Positions 51,033 through 62,995 of a DNA stretch of 64,000 nt are shown piece by piece. Source of the DNA: Allobosea sp. BK604. GTDB lineage: Bacteria; Pseudomonadota; Alphaproteobacteria; Rhizobiales; Beijerinckiaceae. The position numbers were made by a program, and so were the translations under genes. Below the pieces are notes generated by a model. It made no database searches. It saw nothing but the letters and a program-made list of their open reading frames with translations, and had not been told where the DNA came from. The stretch covers positions 1 through 64,000 of the forward strand of contig NZ_SLZF01000003.1 in the NCBI RefSeq assembly GCF_004341515.1, in the 5' to 3' direction. The stretch's first letter is position 1, and every line of letters begins with the position of its first letter.

Positions 51033-51959
51033 TTACGCCCTCCTTCCCGCGCGCGATGTCGAGACCAGGTAAACACCGGCGAGGACGATGCCACCTCCGA
51101 TAACCTGCCGGAGCTCCAGTTCCTCGCCGAGCACGACGATGCCCATGATCGTCGCCACGGTCGGCACGAGATAGCCGGTCATCGCCGCGCGCGTCGGGCC
51201 GGCGGCGCGGATCAGCTTCATGAACAGCGCCATCGGCACGGCGGTCGAGGCGACGCCGAGCGCCAGCATGGCAGGGATGTGGTTCTGGATCGGCGCCAGC
51301 GCCATCGGGCCGAGGAAAGCGAGCGTCAGTGCAAGCGCCACGAGGCCCGAGACGGTCTGCTGCCCGAGCGCCAGCCGGGCCGGGTCTCCCGCCGAGGCGG
51401 GCACCGCGCGCGTGTAGAGATTGCCGGCCGCATAGGCCAGCGTCACGCCGACCATCGCGAGGATGCTGAGCGCCGTCCCGCCGCCCTCTACCAGCCGCGG
51501 CCCGATCAGCACGGCGACCCCGACCATGCCGATCAGCACGCCGCCGATCCGGCGCCCCGACAGCCGCTCCTCGGCGAAGAGGAAATGCGCGGCGATCGCG
51601 GTGACCAGCGGCCCCGCCGCCTGGATCATCGCCGCCGGACCGCTGGCGAGCTGGATCAGGGCGTAGCTGACGAGCAGGTTCGGCACCCAGCCATTGGTGG
51701 TGCCGAGCACGAGCCAATGGCGCAGTTCATGCCGGCGCGGCCAGGGCTTCTGGCCGAGCCAGACAATCCAGAGCGCCAGGCTGGCGGCGCCCAGCAGCCC
51801 ACGCCCGGCCGCGACCGCCAGCGGCGCCACCTCCCCGCTCATCAGCTTGATGAAGAGGAAGCTGCAGCCCCAGAAGAAGGAGCAGGTGACGAGATTACCG
51901 ACGATGAAGGCCCGGCCGGGATCGGCCGGAAGGGTCGTCTCAGGAGCGGTAGTCACCAT
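51033..51959 (-). CDS. EamA/DMT-family transporter
   Basis: A 308-aa membrane protein with ten hydrophobic helices in two EamA repeats ([15 protein letters not shown] in the first; [27 protein letters not shown] in the second). It exports or imports a metabolite; the substrate is unknown. The ATG at 51959 lies inside the 3' end of argJ, a 20-base overlap in another frame, so it depends on argJ translation and transcription. Confidence 0.88.
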   Translation of the reverse strand: MVTTAPETTLPADPGRAFIVGNLVTCSFFWGCSFLFIKLMSGEVAPLAVAAGRGLLGAASLALWIVWLGQKPWPRRHELRHWLVLGTTNGWVPNLLVSYALIQLASGPAAMIQAAGPLVTAIAAHFLFAEERLSGRRIGGVLIGMVGVAVLIGPRLVEGGGTALSILAMVGVTLAYAAGNLYTRAVPASAGDPARLALGQQTVSGLVALALTLAFLGPMALAPIQNHIPAMLALGVASTAVPMALFMKLIRAAGPTRAAMTGYLVPTVATIMGIVVLGEELELRQVIGGGIVLAGVYLVSTSRAGRRA

Positions 51960-53190
51960 TGATCTCGACATAGGCCTTGGTGAGGTCGCAGGTCCAGACG
52001 GTGGACTTGCCTCGGCCCAGCCCGAGATCGGCGGTGACGACGATGTGCTCGCCCTTCATGTAGGTGGACACCGCCTCCTCGTCATAGGACGGCGCACGAG
52101 CCCCTTGCTTGGCGACGGTGATTTCGCCGAAGGAGATGTCGAGCCTGTCGCGATCGGCCGGCTCGCCGGCCTTGCCGACGGCCATGACGATGCGGCCCCA
52201 ATTGGCGTCCTCGCCAGCGATCGCGGTCTTGACCAGCGGCGAATTGGCGATCGAGAGCGCGACGCGCTTGGCCGAACGCGCCGAGGCCGCGCCCGCGACA
52301 CGAACCTCGACGAATTTGCGCGCGCCCTCGCCGTCCTTGCAAACGAGATGGGCGAGCTCGAGCAGGAGAGCATTCAGCGCCCGCTTGAAGCCGGAGAGGC
52401 GGGCATCGTTGATCTCGGTGATCTTCGGCACGCCACGCTCGGCCGCCTTGCCGGTGGCGAACAGCATCAAGGTGTCGGAGGTCGAGGTGTCGCTGTCGAC
52501 CGTGACCGCGTTGAACGAGCCCTTCACCCCCTTCGTCAACAACGCCTGCAGCACGGGGGCGGCGATCGGCGCATCGGTGAAGACGAAGGAGAGCATCGTC
52601 GCCATGTCCGGCGCGATCATGCCGGCGCCCTTGGCGATGCCGGAAATGACGACCTCGTGTCCGTCGATCTTGGCCTTGCGGGTCAGCGCCTTCGGAAAGG
52701 TGTCGGTCGTCATGATCGCCTTGGCGGCGTCGATCCACGGACCGTCGGCGGCGCGTTTGGCGCAATCCTGCAGCACGCCCTCGAACTTCGTCGCGTCGAG
52801 CGGCTCGCCGATCACGCCGGTGGAGGCGATGAAGACCTCGGACGGCTTGCAGCCGGCCGCCTTGGCGGCGATCTCGGCGGTGAGCTTGACCGAATCGCGA
52901 CCCTTCAGCCCAGTGAAGGCGTTGGCGTTACCGGAGTTGACGACGATGGCGCGGGCCTTGCCCTGAGCGAGGTTCTCGCGGCACCAGTCGACCGGTGCGG
53001 ACGGGCATTTCGAGCGGGTGAAGACACCGGCGACCTGCGTGCCCTCGTCGAGCAGCACGAAGACCACGTCGGTGCGGCCCTTGTAGCGGATGCCGGCTTC
53101 GGCGGTGGCGAAGCGCACGCCGGGAACCGGCGGAACCTTGGGCTGGCGCTTGGGCGCGAGCGGCGAAACGGGAACATCCTTGCCAGCCAT
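51940..53190 (-). CDS. argJ: Glutamate N-acetyltransferase / ornithine acetyltransferase
   Basis: A 416-aa bifunctional or monofunctional arginine-synthesis enzyme that recycles the acetyl group between ornithine and glutamate. The autocleavage site is [14 protein letters not shown] with Thr198 as the nucleophile. DFFSAGV-type N-terminal features appear as [22 protein letters not shown], and the C-terminal [16 protein letters not shown] is typical. The ATG at 53190 has AGGAG 9 bases upstream. It lies downstream of a parvulin gene on the same strand, 204 bases apart. Confidence 0.94.
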   Translation of the reverse strand: MAGKDVPVSPLAPKRQPKVPPVPGVRFATAEAGIRYKGRTDVVFVLLDEGTQVAGVFTRSKCPSAPVDWCRENLAQGKARAIVVNSGNANAFTGLKGRDSVKLTAEIAAKAAGCKPSEVFIASTGVIGEPLDATKFEGVLQDCAKRAADGPWIDAAKAIMTTDTFPKALTRKAKIDGHEVVISGIAKGAGMIAPDMATMLSFVFTDAPIAAPVLQALLTKGVKGSFNAVTVDSDTSTSDTLMLFATGKAAERGVPKITEINDARLSGFKRALNALLLELAHLVCKDGEGARKFVEVRVAGAASARSAKRVALSIANSPLVKTAIAGEDANWGRIVMAVGKAGEPADRDRLDISFGEITVAKQGARAPSYDEEAVSTYMKGEHIVVTADLGLGRGKSTVWTCDLTKAYVEINGDYRS

Positions 53191-53394
53191 CGGGGCGTCT
53201 CCTGAAAGGGAGCACCGATGTGCCAAAGCGCCGGGCGGAAGACAAGGGCCACCGGAGCGCGGCCATGCGCGTCATCCTCGGGCTCGACCCGCGCAGATCT
53301 GGAAGAGAGGGCGCAGATTGCTTCCGCGCCCGCTCCGAAACGAGAGTCTCGGGCCGGCGCTATGCTCAGCCCGAGATTAACGCCTCAGTGAAGC

Positions 53395-54258
53395 TCAGGG
53401 CTTCTTCGGCTCGGCCGGCTTGTCGGTCGGAGCCGGGGTAGCGGGCTTGTCGAGCCGCTCGACCTTGGCCTTCTCGCGCAGCGCCACGACGATGTCCTGC
53501 TGCGCCTTGCGCTCCAAGTACTGGTCGATCTGCGGCTTGACCTCCTCGAATTTCGGCAACGGCTTGCTGCGCTTGTCCTCGAGCTTGATCACATGCCAGC
53601 CGAACTGGCTCTTCACCGGATCGGAGATCTGGCCCTTGTCGAGCTTGAACGCGGCCTCGGCGAATTCCGGGACCATGCGCTCCTTGGTGAACCAGCCGAG
53701 ATCGCCGCCCTCCTTGCCGGAGCCGGGATCCTTCGAGAGCTCGGCCGCGACCTTGGCGAAATCCTCGCCCTTCTTCAGCCGCGCGGCGACATCCTTGGCC
53801 TTGGCCTCGTCCTCGACCAGGATATGGCGGGCATGAACCTCTTCCTCGGGCGTCATCGTCTTGACGGTGTCGTCGAAGAGCTTCTTCGCAGCTTCGGGCG
53901 TCACAGCCTTCTTCGACTCGCGCGAGATGTATTCATCGAGCAGCAGCTTGTCGCGCATATAGGCCAGCCGCGAGGTGAACTCGGGCGTGTCGGCGATCTT
54001 GGCGGCGGCCGCCGCCTTGGCGCCGAGCTTCAGGTCGACAAGGAAGTTGACGAGTTCGTCACGCTTGCGCTCGTCCGGCAGCTGGGCGAGGCGCTCCTGC
54101 AGGTCCTCGGTGGCGTTGCTGAGGTCCTGCTCGGTGATCGTCATGCCGTCGACCTTGGCGACGACCTTGTCCTGCTGCGCGAGCGCTGGCAGGGCGGCGA
54201 GCGGCGCGGCGACTAGCGCGAGCCCGAGCGGCAGCATGGCGAGACGGGACGATGTCAT
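53395..54258 (-). CDS. Periplasmic parvulin-type peptidyl-prolyl isomerase
   Basis: A 287-aa exported chaperone. The signal peptide is LAMLPLGLALVAAPLAALPALA with cleavage near ALAQQD. A SurA/PrsA-like N-domain (VVAKVDGMTITEQDLSNATEDLQ) is followed by a parvulin domain (VHARHILVEDEAKAKDVAARL, GGDLGWFTKERMVPEFAEAAF, QFGWHVIKLED) and a Lys/Pro tail. It helps fold outer-membrane proteins. It is divergent from secA, so export functions share the 339-base intergenic region. Confidence 0.9.
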   Translation of the reverse strand: MTSSRLAMLPLGLALVAAPLAALPALAQQDKVVAKVDGMTITEQDLSNATEDLQERLAQLPDERKRDELVNFLVDLKLGAKAAAAAKIADTPEFTSRLAYMRDKLLLDEYISRESKKAVTPEAAKKLFDDTVKTMTPEEEVHARHILVEDEAKAKDVAARLKKGEDFAKVAAELSKDPGSGKEGGDLGWFTKERMVPEFAEAAFKLDKGQISDPVKSQFGWHVIKLEDKRSKPLPKFEEVKPQIDQYLERKAQQDIVVALREKAKVERLDKPATPAPTDKPAEPKKP

Positions 54259-54597
54259 CGGGACGGCCTTTTGTTGATGTTGGGAACGTTTTGCTCTGCG
54301 TTCCCTGCCAGTTGAACGCGGCAAAGGCAAGGCGAGCAAGCCGCTTGCGGCCCGGTCTCACGAAGCTTTGCGACGCTGCGTCACGGCTCGCGCGGCGCAA
54401 CTCTTGGCACCTGCCCTGCAAAACCCCACATGGCATGCGAACTATGTCGCAGCAACCGCGTATCGGCCTAGGCAAGGCAACGCTGGACCCCGCACCCGCA
54501 CGCGTCTAAACACGCGGTCGAATTGAGATAATCCGGCTCCGCCGGCGCAGGGTCACGACCATGCGCGGCGGGGCCAGGCACCGAAAGAAGGCCAGAC
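54259..54597. promoter_or_regulatory. Divergent region between parvulin gene and secA
   Basis: This 339-base gap must hold promoters for both the parvulin gene (minus) and secA (plus). I see GAAGGCC before the secA ATG as a ribosome site and the short inverted CGCGT...ACGCG near 54500, but no convincing -35/-10 pair. No small gene is supported. Confidence 0.5.
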
Positions 54598-57381
<2,784 letters not shown>

Positions 57382-57407
57382 GGCGCGGTGCTTCCACGCG
57401 ATCGATC

Positions 57408-57439
57408 AAAAGGCTCCGGTCACGACCGGGGCCTTTTTT
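57408..57439 (+). terminator. Intrinsic terminator after secA
   Basis: AAAAGGCTCCGGT and ACCGGGGCC form a GC-rich stem around a CACG loop, followed directly by six T residues (57434-57439). It lies 27 bases after the secA stop. Confidence 0.9.
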
Positions 57440-57497
57440 GTGGCTGCAAAGGCGGGACCGGTCCGCACCCGCAGAAGACCAAGCCTGAGGCTAGCCG

Positions 57498-58085
57498 ATG
57501 TCGGATGTCAGCAACGCGACCGAGACAGCGCCCTTCGAGATCGTGCTCGACTTTACCGATGACGAGCTGCTGCAGTACGAGGCCGTCTCCGCGCATCGCT
57601 CCGCTGCCCGCACGAAGCCGCCCGGATCGATTTGGGAGGGTTGGACTGGGCCCATCCTCATTGGCTGCGTCTCCGCGAGCGCGGCAGCCACCCTCGCCAT
57701 CGCCAGCGGAGCCGTCAGCTCACGTGCGGGTGCGGGCGTAGCGGCGCTGTCCTTCGGCACGTTCTGGGCCGGCCTGTGGGTTCCTGGCTTCATCGGCCGC
57801 CGCACGGCCGAGCAGCAGCGCAAGGTGGCCTTCGACGAGTTCCGCACCGAATGGAACGGCGCGCGCATCCTGGTGACATCTCAGGGACTCTGGATGCGTC
57901 ATGGCGGCCTGCGCAGCTTCGTCAGCCGCAACGCCGTCCAGGCGACGAGCCGCGAGGCCGAGCTGTTCCTGCTCCACCTGCCCAGGGGCCGGCCTATGGT
58001 GATCCCGCTGCGCTTGCTGACATCAGCACAGCAGGCTCGGCTCGCCGCACTGTCATCGGTCGAAACGGAAAAGGGCCGCTCCTAG
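57498..58085 (+). CDS. YcxB-like membrane protein
   Basis: A 195-aa protein with an N-terminal soluble strand (FEIVLDFTDDELLQYEAVSAHR), two hydrophobic segments (about residues 52-70 and 78-98), and a C-terminal pleckstrin-like region LVTSQGLWMRHGGLRSFVSRNAV with RGRPMVIPLRL, as in YcxB-family proteins. The function is unknown. Its stop codon lies inside the 10-bp hairpin at 58073-58094. The secA terminator precedes it, so it has its own promoter or read-through. Confidence 0.7.
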   Translation: MSDVSNATETAPFEIVLDFTDDELLQYEAVSAHRSAARTKPPGSIWEGWTGPILIGCVSASAAATLAIASGAVSSRAGAGVAALSFGTFWAGLWVPGFIGRRTAEQQRKVAFDEFRTEWNGARILVTSQGLWMRHGGLRSFVSRNAVQATSREAELFLLHLPRGRPMVIPLRLLTSAQQARLAALSSVETEKGRS

Positions 58086-58094
58086 GAGCGGCCC
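58069..58094 (-). terminator. Hairpin terminator of the porin gene, overlapping the convergent stop codon
   Basis: GGGCCGCTCC-TA-GGAGCGGCCC is a perfect 10-bp stem; on the minus strand it is followed by TTTTCC. It therefore fits the 3' end of the porin gene. On the plus strand the stop codon of the YcxB-like gene lies in its loop. Confidence 0.75.
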
Positions 58095-58125
58095 CGCTGC
58101 AAACTGTTCCGATTTCTGCTCGGGC

Positions 58126-59040
58126 TCACTTCGCCGAGAAGATGCCCAGGCTGCTCGCAGTGATGTCGAAGGAGAGCGTCGCGACGACAGTCGGGTTGCA
58201 CCATTTCGAGCTGGCATTCCCGGAATAGACGCCGCTCGGATCGGCCGTGAGCAGGAAACACTGCTTCTTCGACAGATCGGTGTCGTGGTAGCGCACGTCG
58301 GCGGTCAGGTTCTTCCAGGTATAGGAGATGCCGGCGTTCCAGTAGTTGTAATCGGGCAGATTGGTCGGGGGAATGGTCGACCAGATCGCCAGATTGGTGG
58401 TGCCGAGCCAGTAATGGCCGAACTCGCCGGAGATCGACAGGCCCTCGAGGAAGGGCAACATGTACTTCGCCGTTACCGAGGCATAGGTGCCGCTCGCGCC
58501 CGTGCCCAGCCAATCCCAGGCGTAGAAGACATTGGCGCCGACGGTCAGCTTGTCTTCCCAATTATACGAGACCTTGCCGTAGACCTCGGTGTAGTCGGTA
58601 TTCCGGGGGGTCCAGTAGACGCCGAAACCGTCGATGAACTGCTTCTCGTTCGGGTAGTAGTACTGCCACACGCCGAGATCGAAGGTTACCGGACCGAATT
58701 TCGGGCGGATACCGCCGTAGAAATCGACTTCCGCCGGCGGCTTGGTGGCCAGGTCGACATTCGAGGCGTAGACGCCGGCATAGAACAGGTTGTCGTAGAA
58801 TTGCAGCTCGACACCGCCCTGCACGGCCGGCTTGCGGTCGGTCTGCGAGATGCCGCGGAAATTATAGTCGGTCATCACCTTCGCGTTGAAGGCGGCATCG
58901 ATCCAGACGACGCTGGGCACGACCGGAACCGGCGGCGGGCCCTTCTTGCTGGGCAGATCCGCGGCCTGGGCCGCACCAGCCGCCACGGCCAGCGACAGGA
59001 CCGTGCCGGTCAGGGAATAACGAAAAAAGTCGAAAGCCAT
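58126..59040 (-). CDS. TorF-family outer-membrane porin
   Basis: A 304-aa outer-membrane protein with a signal peptide (SLTGTVLSLAVAAGAAQA, cleavage near AQAADL). The body is a 12-16 strand beta-barrel pattern rich in Tyr and Trp, with the family entry NAKVMTDYNFRGISQTDRKPA and a C-terminal strand ending FSAK. Two Cys residues near the C-terminus may form a bridge. It has a 355-base upstream region with its own hairpins. The ATG at 59040 (the second of two) has GGAG 6 bases upstream. Confidence 0.85.
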   Translation of the reverse strand: MAFDFFRYSLTGTVLSLAVAAGAAQAADLPSKKGPPPVPVVPSVVWIDAAFNAKVMTDYNFRGISQTDRKPAVQGGVELQFYDNLFYAGVYASNVDLATKPPAEVDFYGGIRPKFGPVTFDLGVWQYYYPNEKQFIDGFGVYWTPRNTDYTEVYGKVSYNWEDKLTVGANVFYAWDWLGTGASGTYASVTAKYMLPFLEGLSISGEFGHYWLGTTNLAIWSTIPPTNLPDYNYWNAGISYTWKNLTADVRYHDTDLSKKQCFLLTADPSGVYSGNASSKWCNPTVVATLSFDITASSLGIFSAK

Positions 59041-59340
59041 CATCAGCTCCGTCGAAGATCGAACCACGCGCAATCGCCGCGTTTCGGTCACAATCAAGGC
59101 AGTCGGAGTCCATTTTCGGCAAGATGAGCTTTTTTGCAGCACGCCCAACAATTGGGCAAAACAGGGGCCTGGCCATAGTTTTGACGCTCGTTAAATAAGC
59201 TTGGCCGACAAAGCGGAGTGATGTGTCTTTTTCGCCACCAGGAAAACGACGCGAAATCTCGCCCGCCTCAGGTCCATATGAAACTGCGAGGTGGCCCGAA
59301 GCGACCGGCTCGCGCTGAGTCGCTGGCTGCCAACCACATG
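59041..59340 (-). promoter_or_regulatory. Upstream region of the porin gene
   Basis: About 300 bases without a gene. GCCCAA-CAA-TTGGGC (59143-59157) is a small hairpin placed about 100 bases before the ATG, in the likely 5' untranslated region, followed on the minus strand by an A-run. No clear promoter hexamers stand out. Abundant porins are often controlled by small RNAs, so this leader is a reasonable place for that. Confidence 0.4.
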
Positions 59341-59370
59341 AAAAACCCCTGCGGAGCTGCTCCGCAGGGG
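59341..59370 (-). terminator. Intrinsic terminator of the L,D-transpeptidase gene
   Basis: CCCCTGCGGAG and CTCCGCAGGGG form a perfect 11-bp stem with a 3-base loop. Reading the minus strand it is followed by five T residues, 26 bases after the stop codon. Confidence 0.92.
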
Positions 59371-59395
59371 CTGAAGGCTGGAATAATGTCGGATA

Positions 59396-60847
59396 TCAGC
59401 GCAGGGCCGACTGGCTCGAATAGGCTGCGGCCGGTTGGTCGAGCCGCGAGGTGCGCAGGCTGTCGGCACGGCGCGGCGGCAGCGGCGCGCGCACGCTGGT
59501 CGGCGCGTCCGGGATGACCGACGCAACCGGAGCCGATTCGGCAGTCGGAGCAGGCTGCGACGAGCCGCCGATCAGCGGCACGAAGCTGAGCGCGCGCTGG
59601 TAGAACGGGCGATTGTCCTCACCACCTTGCGGAGCGGCAGGTGCGGGCGCCGCAGCGACGCTGGCAGCGACCGGGGCCTGCTGGCCGGCGCCCGGCAGGA
59701 CCTTGGCGACCTGAGTGGCGGCGGAGGCCGGCGCAGCCGCAGGCTTCGGCGCCGCGGGCTCGGCGGCGGCCGGCTTGGCCGGCTCGGCCTTGGCGGCAGG
59801 CGCGGACTCTGCAGCCGCGGAAGCGACCGCAGCCAGGACCGCATCGTCATCGGCGGAGGCTGCCCTGGCGGTCGCCTTCGCCTTGCCCTTATCGTCGAGC
59901 ACGACGACGCGCGGGCCACCGGACAGCGCGTCCGGGCGGCTGACGCCGACATCGCGCGAGGCCCACGAGACCGAACGATTGAGCGAATCGGAGCCGCTGG
60001 CGATCAGCGTGCTCTTGAACGAGGAATGCTGGTCGCCGTCGTCATAGATCAGCTTGATCGCCGGCGTGCCCTTGGCGACGAGCGCAGCGACCTGGACCTC
60101 GTCGGAGCGGCGCTTCTCGGCAACCTGCGCAGCGGTGCTGCCGCCATTGAAGACGTAACGCCCGCCGCTGACGCCGACCGCCGGCTCGTCCTTGGCGACC
60201 TCGAAATAGTCGGTGCCTTCCTTCAGGTTCTTCCAGAAGGCGATATTCGGGTCGAGCCGGTGCTTGGCGAGGTTCTCCGGCGTCATCCGGAAGGGCAGCG
60301 CCTGCATCTGCACGGCCTTCTGACCGGCGCTCTGCGCCTCACGGACCAAGGCGTAGATCTCGCCGATCTGGTCGTCGGTCATCGAGTAGCAGCCGGCCGA
60401 GGAGCAGGCGCCATGCACCATCAGATGCGCGCCGGTGCGGCCATGCGAACGGTCATAGGCGTTGGGATAGCCCATGTTGAACGAGACATAATAGGACGAG
60501 TTCGGGTTCATCTGCCCGGGCGTGATGGCATAGAAACCTTCCGGCGCCATGCGGTCGCCCTCGCGCACCTTCGGGCCGAGCTGGCCGGACCAACGGCACA
60601 TCGGGAAGGTCTTGAGCAGGGCGTATTTTCCGTCGCCGCGCTTCTTCCAGACCTCGAGCTCCGACTCCTTCTTGTATGAGCGGATCAGGATCGGCTGGTC
60701 CTTGCTCATGCCCTTCTCGGCCATGAGCGTATAGGTGGCGGAGGGGATCGGAATGTAATGGCGAGCGGAACTGCGATAGCGTTCCTCCTCGCAGGCGCCC
60801 AGGGTCAGAGCAACGAGCGCCACGAGGGCGAAGTGTCTAATTGCCAC
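59396..60847 (-). CDS. L,D-transpeptidase family lipoprotein
   Basis: A 483-aa YkuD-family protein that cross-links or modifies peptidoglycan. The lipobox LTLGAC puts the lipid on Cys19, so it is anchored in the membrane of the periplasm. The active site is HLMVHGACSSAGCYSMTDDQ with His145 and Cys153. The C-terminal 170 residues are a long Ala/Pro-rich low-complexity tail (APAAKAEPAKPAAAEPAAPK type) that could span the periplasm or cell wall; it is not found in minimal enzymes. The terminator follows, so it is a single unit. Confidence 0.9.
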   Translation of the reverse strand: MAIRHFALVALVALTLGACEEERYRSSARHYIPIPSATYTLMAEKGMSKDQPILIRSYKKESELEVWKKRGDGKYALLKTFPMCRWSGQLGPKVREGDRMAPEGFYAITPGQMNPNSSYYVSFNMGYPNAYDRSHGRTGAHLMVHGACSSAGCYSMTDDQIGEIYALVREAQSAGQKAVQMQALPFRMTPENLAKHRLDPNIAFWKNLKEGTDYFEVAKDEPAVGVSGGRYVFNGGSTAAQVAEKRRSDEVQVAALVAKGTPAIKLIYDDGDQHSSFKSTLIASGSDSLNRSVSWASRDVGVSRPDALSGGPRVVVLDDKGKAKATARAASADDDAVLAAVASAAAESAPAAKAEPAKPAAAEPAAPKPAAAPASAATQVAKVLPGAGQQAPVAASVAAAPAPAAPQGGEDNRPFYQRALSFVPLIGGSSQPAPTAESAPVASVIPDAPTSVRAPLPPRRADSLRTSRLDQPAAAYSSQSALR

Positions 60848-61018
60848 GTCGTCGATCCCATCGATCAGCGGTCGTTAGTGACCTTGTACCATGGAAGACG
60901 GCAAAATTGTGCCGCCCTTCGCCGTTGTAGAAGCGTTAGCCTTGAGCGTTCCTTACCACGGCCAGTCCATTTTTGGCCATATGGTCAAGGGACGGTTAAG
61001 TCCTGTGTCAACCGCCCC

Positions 61019-61972
61019 TTAGAGGCTGCGGCCGATCGCCAGGTATTTTTCCTCGCGCTGTGTCACCAACTCCTCACGTGAGAGCCCGGCGATGTCGGTC
61101 AGGGCCAGCGCGATCGCATCGCCCGCACGCCCGATCGCCGCCTCCGGATCGCGATGGGCGCCGCCGGTCGGCTCGTTGATGATGCGGTCGATGATGCCGA
61201 AGCGCAGCAGATCCTGCGCCGTGATCTTCATGCCGGTGGCGGCATCCTGCGCCTTGGCCGTGTCGCGCCAGAGAATCGAGGCCGCGCCCTCCGGCGAGAT
61301 CACCGAATAGATCGCGTGCTCGAGCATCATGACCTTGCTCATCGCGGCAATTGCGATGGCGCCGCCCGAGCCGCCTTCGCCGATCACCAGCGCGACGCTC
61401 GGGCTGCGCAGGCCGAGGCACGCCTCGGTCGAGCGCGCGATCGCCTCGGCCTGGCCACGCTCCTCGGCCTCGATGCCGGGATAGGCGCCGGCCGTGTCGA
61501 CGAAGCTGAGCACCGGCAGGCCGAAACGGTCGGCGAGCTCCATCAGGCGCACCGCCTTGCGATAGCCCTCCGGCTTGGGCATGCCGAAATTGTGCCGGAT
61601 GCGCGTCTCCGTCGAGCTGCCCTTCTCCTGGCCGAGCACGCAGACCGCCTCGCCGCGGAATCGCCCGAATCCGCCGACGATCGCCTCGTCCTCGCCGAAG
61701 CCGCGATCGCCCGCCATCGGCGTGAATTCGGTGATCAGCTTGGCGCAGTAATCACTGAAATGCGGGCGCTGCGGATGGCGCGCGACCAGCGTCTTCTGCC
61801 AGGGCGTCAGCGCCGCATAGATTTCCTTGAGCGTCTGGCTCGCCTTGGTGTCGAGCTTGCCGATCTCCTCGGAAAGCGAATAGCCGTCGCCCTTCGCGTC
61901 GAGCGCACGCAACTCATCCGCCTTGGCCTCCAGCTCGGCGACAGGCTTCTCGAAATCAAGGTAGCTTCGCAT
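61019..61972 (-). CDS. accA: Acetyl-CoA carboxylase carboxyltransferase alpha subunit
   Basis: A 317-aa subunit that, with AccD, transfers CO2 from biotin-AccB to acetyl-CoA, the first committed step of fatty-acid synthesis. The carboxyltransferase landmarks are RIRHNFGMPKPEGYRKAVRLM, FVDTAGAYPGIEAEERGQAEAIARS and IGEGGSGGAIAIA. ATG at 61972 gives the standard length; another ATG at 61978 would add two residues. A long arginine-rich open extension is ignored. Confidence 0.95.
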   Translation of the reverse strand: MRSYLDFEKPVAELEAKADELRALDAKGDGYSLSEEIGKLDTKASQTLKEIYAALTPWQKTLVARHPQRPHFSDYCAKLITEFTPMAGDRGFGEDEAIVGGFGRFRGEAVCVLGQEKGSSTETRIRHNFGMPKPEGYRKAVRLMELADRFGLPVLSFVDTAGAYPGIEAEERGQAEAIARSTEACLGLRSPSVALVIGEGGSGGAIAIAAMSKVMMLEHAIYSVISPEGAASILWRDTAKAQDAATGMKITAQDLLRFGIIDRIINEPTGGAHRDPEAAIGRAGDAIALALTDIAGLSREELVTQREEKYLAIGRSL

Positions 61973-62075
61973 CGTCATCCAGTTCTGGTCCGCGCCATCG
62001 GTCCGCGCGAACGCGACGAAGGGATGTAGGGGGCGCGAAAAAGCGGCGGACCTTGGCCGCGCCGCGCCGAAATTG

Positions 62076-62861
62076 TCAACCCGGCGAGGCCGTTCCGGGA
62101 GGGCTGCCGGCTCGCGGTGCGTTTCTCGGCGTTGGTGTCGGCGTCGCCTGCGGCAGCAGCACCGGCCGGAAGGCGAAGCTGCGCCGCGTCGCGCGCAGGG
62201 GCGCGCGACGGTAGAACTGCTTGGTCGCATCGATGACATGCACGCCGGCAAAGGGCAGCGAGATGCTGGAGCCGAGCCGCTCCCAGACCGGGGCCGAACG
62301 CATGAACAGCCGCCCCCTCAATGGCGGCACATAGAGCGCCTCGGCCCAGTTCTCCGGCGCCAGCGTCGCCCCGCGCATCAGCGCTTCGAGCTGCGAGCGG
62401 CTGAACGGCCGGCCATAGCCGAAGGGCGTCGCATCCATCCGCGCCCACAGGCCGCGGCGATTGGGCGCGACCACGAGCACGCGACCGCCCGGGCTGAGCA
62501 CCCGCGCCACCTCCTCCAGCAGATCGTCCGGGCTCTCGGTCTCCTCGAGCGCATGCACAAGCACGATGCGATCGACCGAGGCGGTCGGCAGCGGCAGCAA
62601 GGTCGGCTCGACCAGTGCCGAAGCCGAGAGCCCGTCGGAGGGCCAGTTCACCACGCCCTGCGCCGCCGGCATGAAGGCGAGCACGCGTTCCGCCCCGGCG
62701 CCGAGCACGGAGAGGTAAGGCGTCGCGAAGCCGAGGCCGAGCAGGCGCTGTCGCCCGCAATCCGGCCAGAAGCGCAGCATCGCCCGACCGATGAAGCGAC
62801 GCGCCACATGGCCTAGCGGGCTGGCATAGAAGGCGCGCAGGTCGACGACATCGAGAGCCAT
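62076..62861 (-). CDS. Class I SAM-dependent methyltransferase
   Basis: A 261-aa protein with a Methyltransf_11-like core: the SAM region near LGLGFATPYLSVLGAGAERVLAFMP, motif DRIVLVHALEETESPDDLLEEVARVL and post-motif LSPGGRVLVVAPNRRG. The classic GxGxG is not strict. The N-terminus MALDVVDLRAFYASPLGHVARRF is the conserved start in alphaproteobacteria, where the gene is often divergent from a glyoxalase II gene, as here. The substrate is unknown; a link to glutathione or toxic aldehyde metabolism is only positional. Confidence 0.85.
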   Translation of the reverse strand: MALDVVDLRAFYASPLGHVARRFIGRAMLRFWPDCGRQRLLGLGFATPYLSVLGAGAERVLAFMPAAQGVVNWPSDGLSASALVEPTLLPLPTASVDRIVLVHALEETESPDDLLEEVARVLSPGGRVLVVAPNRRGLWARMDATPFGYGRPFSRSQLEALMRGATLAPENWAEALYVPPLRGRLFMRSAPVWERLGSSISLPFAGVHVIDATKQFYRRAPLRATRRSFAFRPVLLPQATPTPTPRNAPRAGSPPGTASPG

Positions 62862-62995
62862 GCCACGGACATGGAATGCGGTGGGCACAATGGCAAGAGG
62901 GCGGGCCGCAACGGCGGCACGCCCCGGCGCGCTTGATTGGAACACGGCCTTGCCGCATTCAGTTCTCCAGCGATTGCCCCCACCCGGAGCCTTCC

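Noticed and set aside
53260..53300. CATCCTCGGGCTCGACCCG before the parvulin gene stop region, like another rhizobial repeat
   Set aside because: Only one short, imperfect copy in the window with no matching second arm; chance cannot be excluded.
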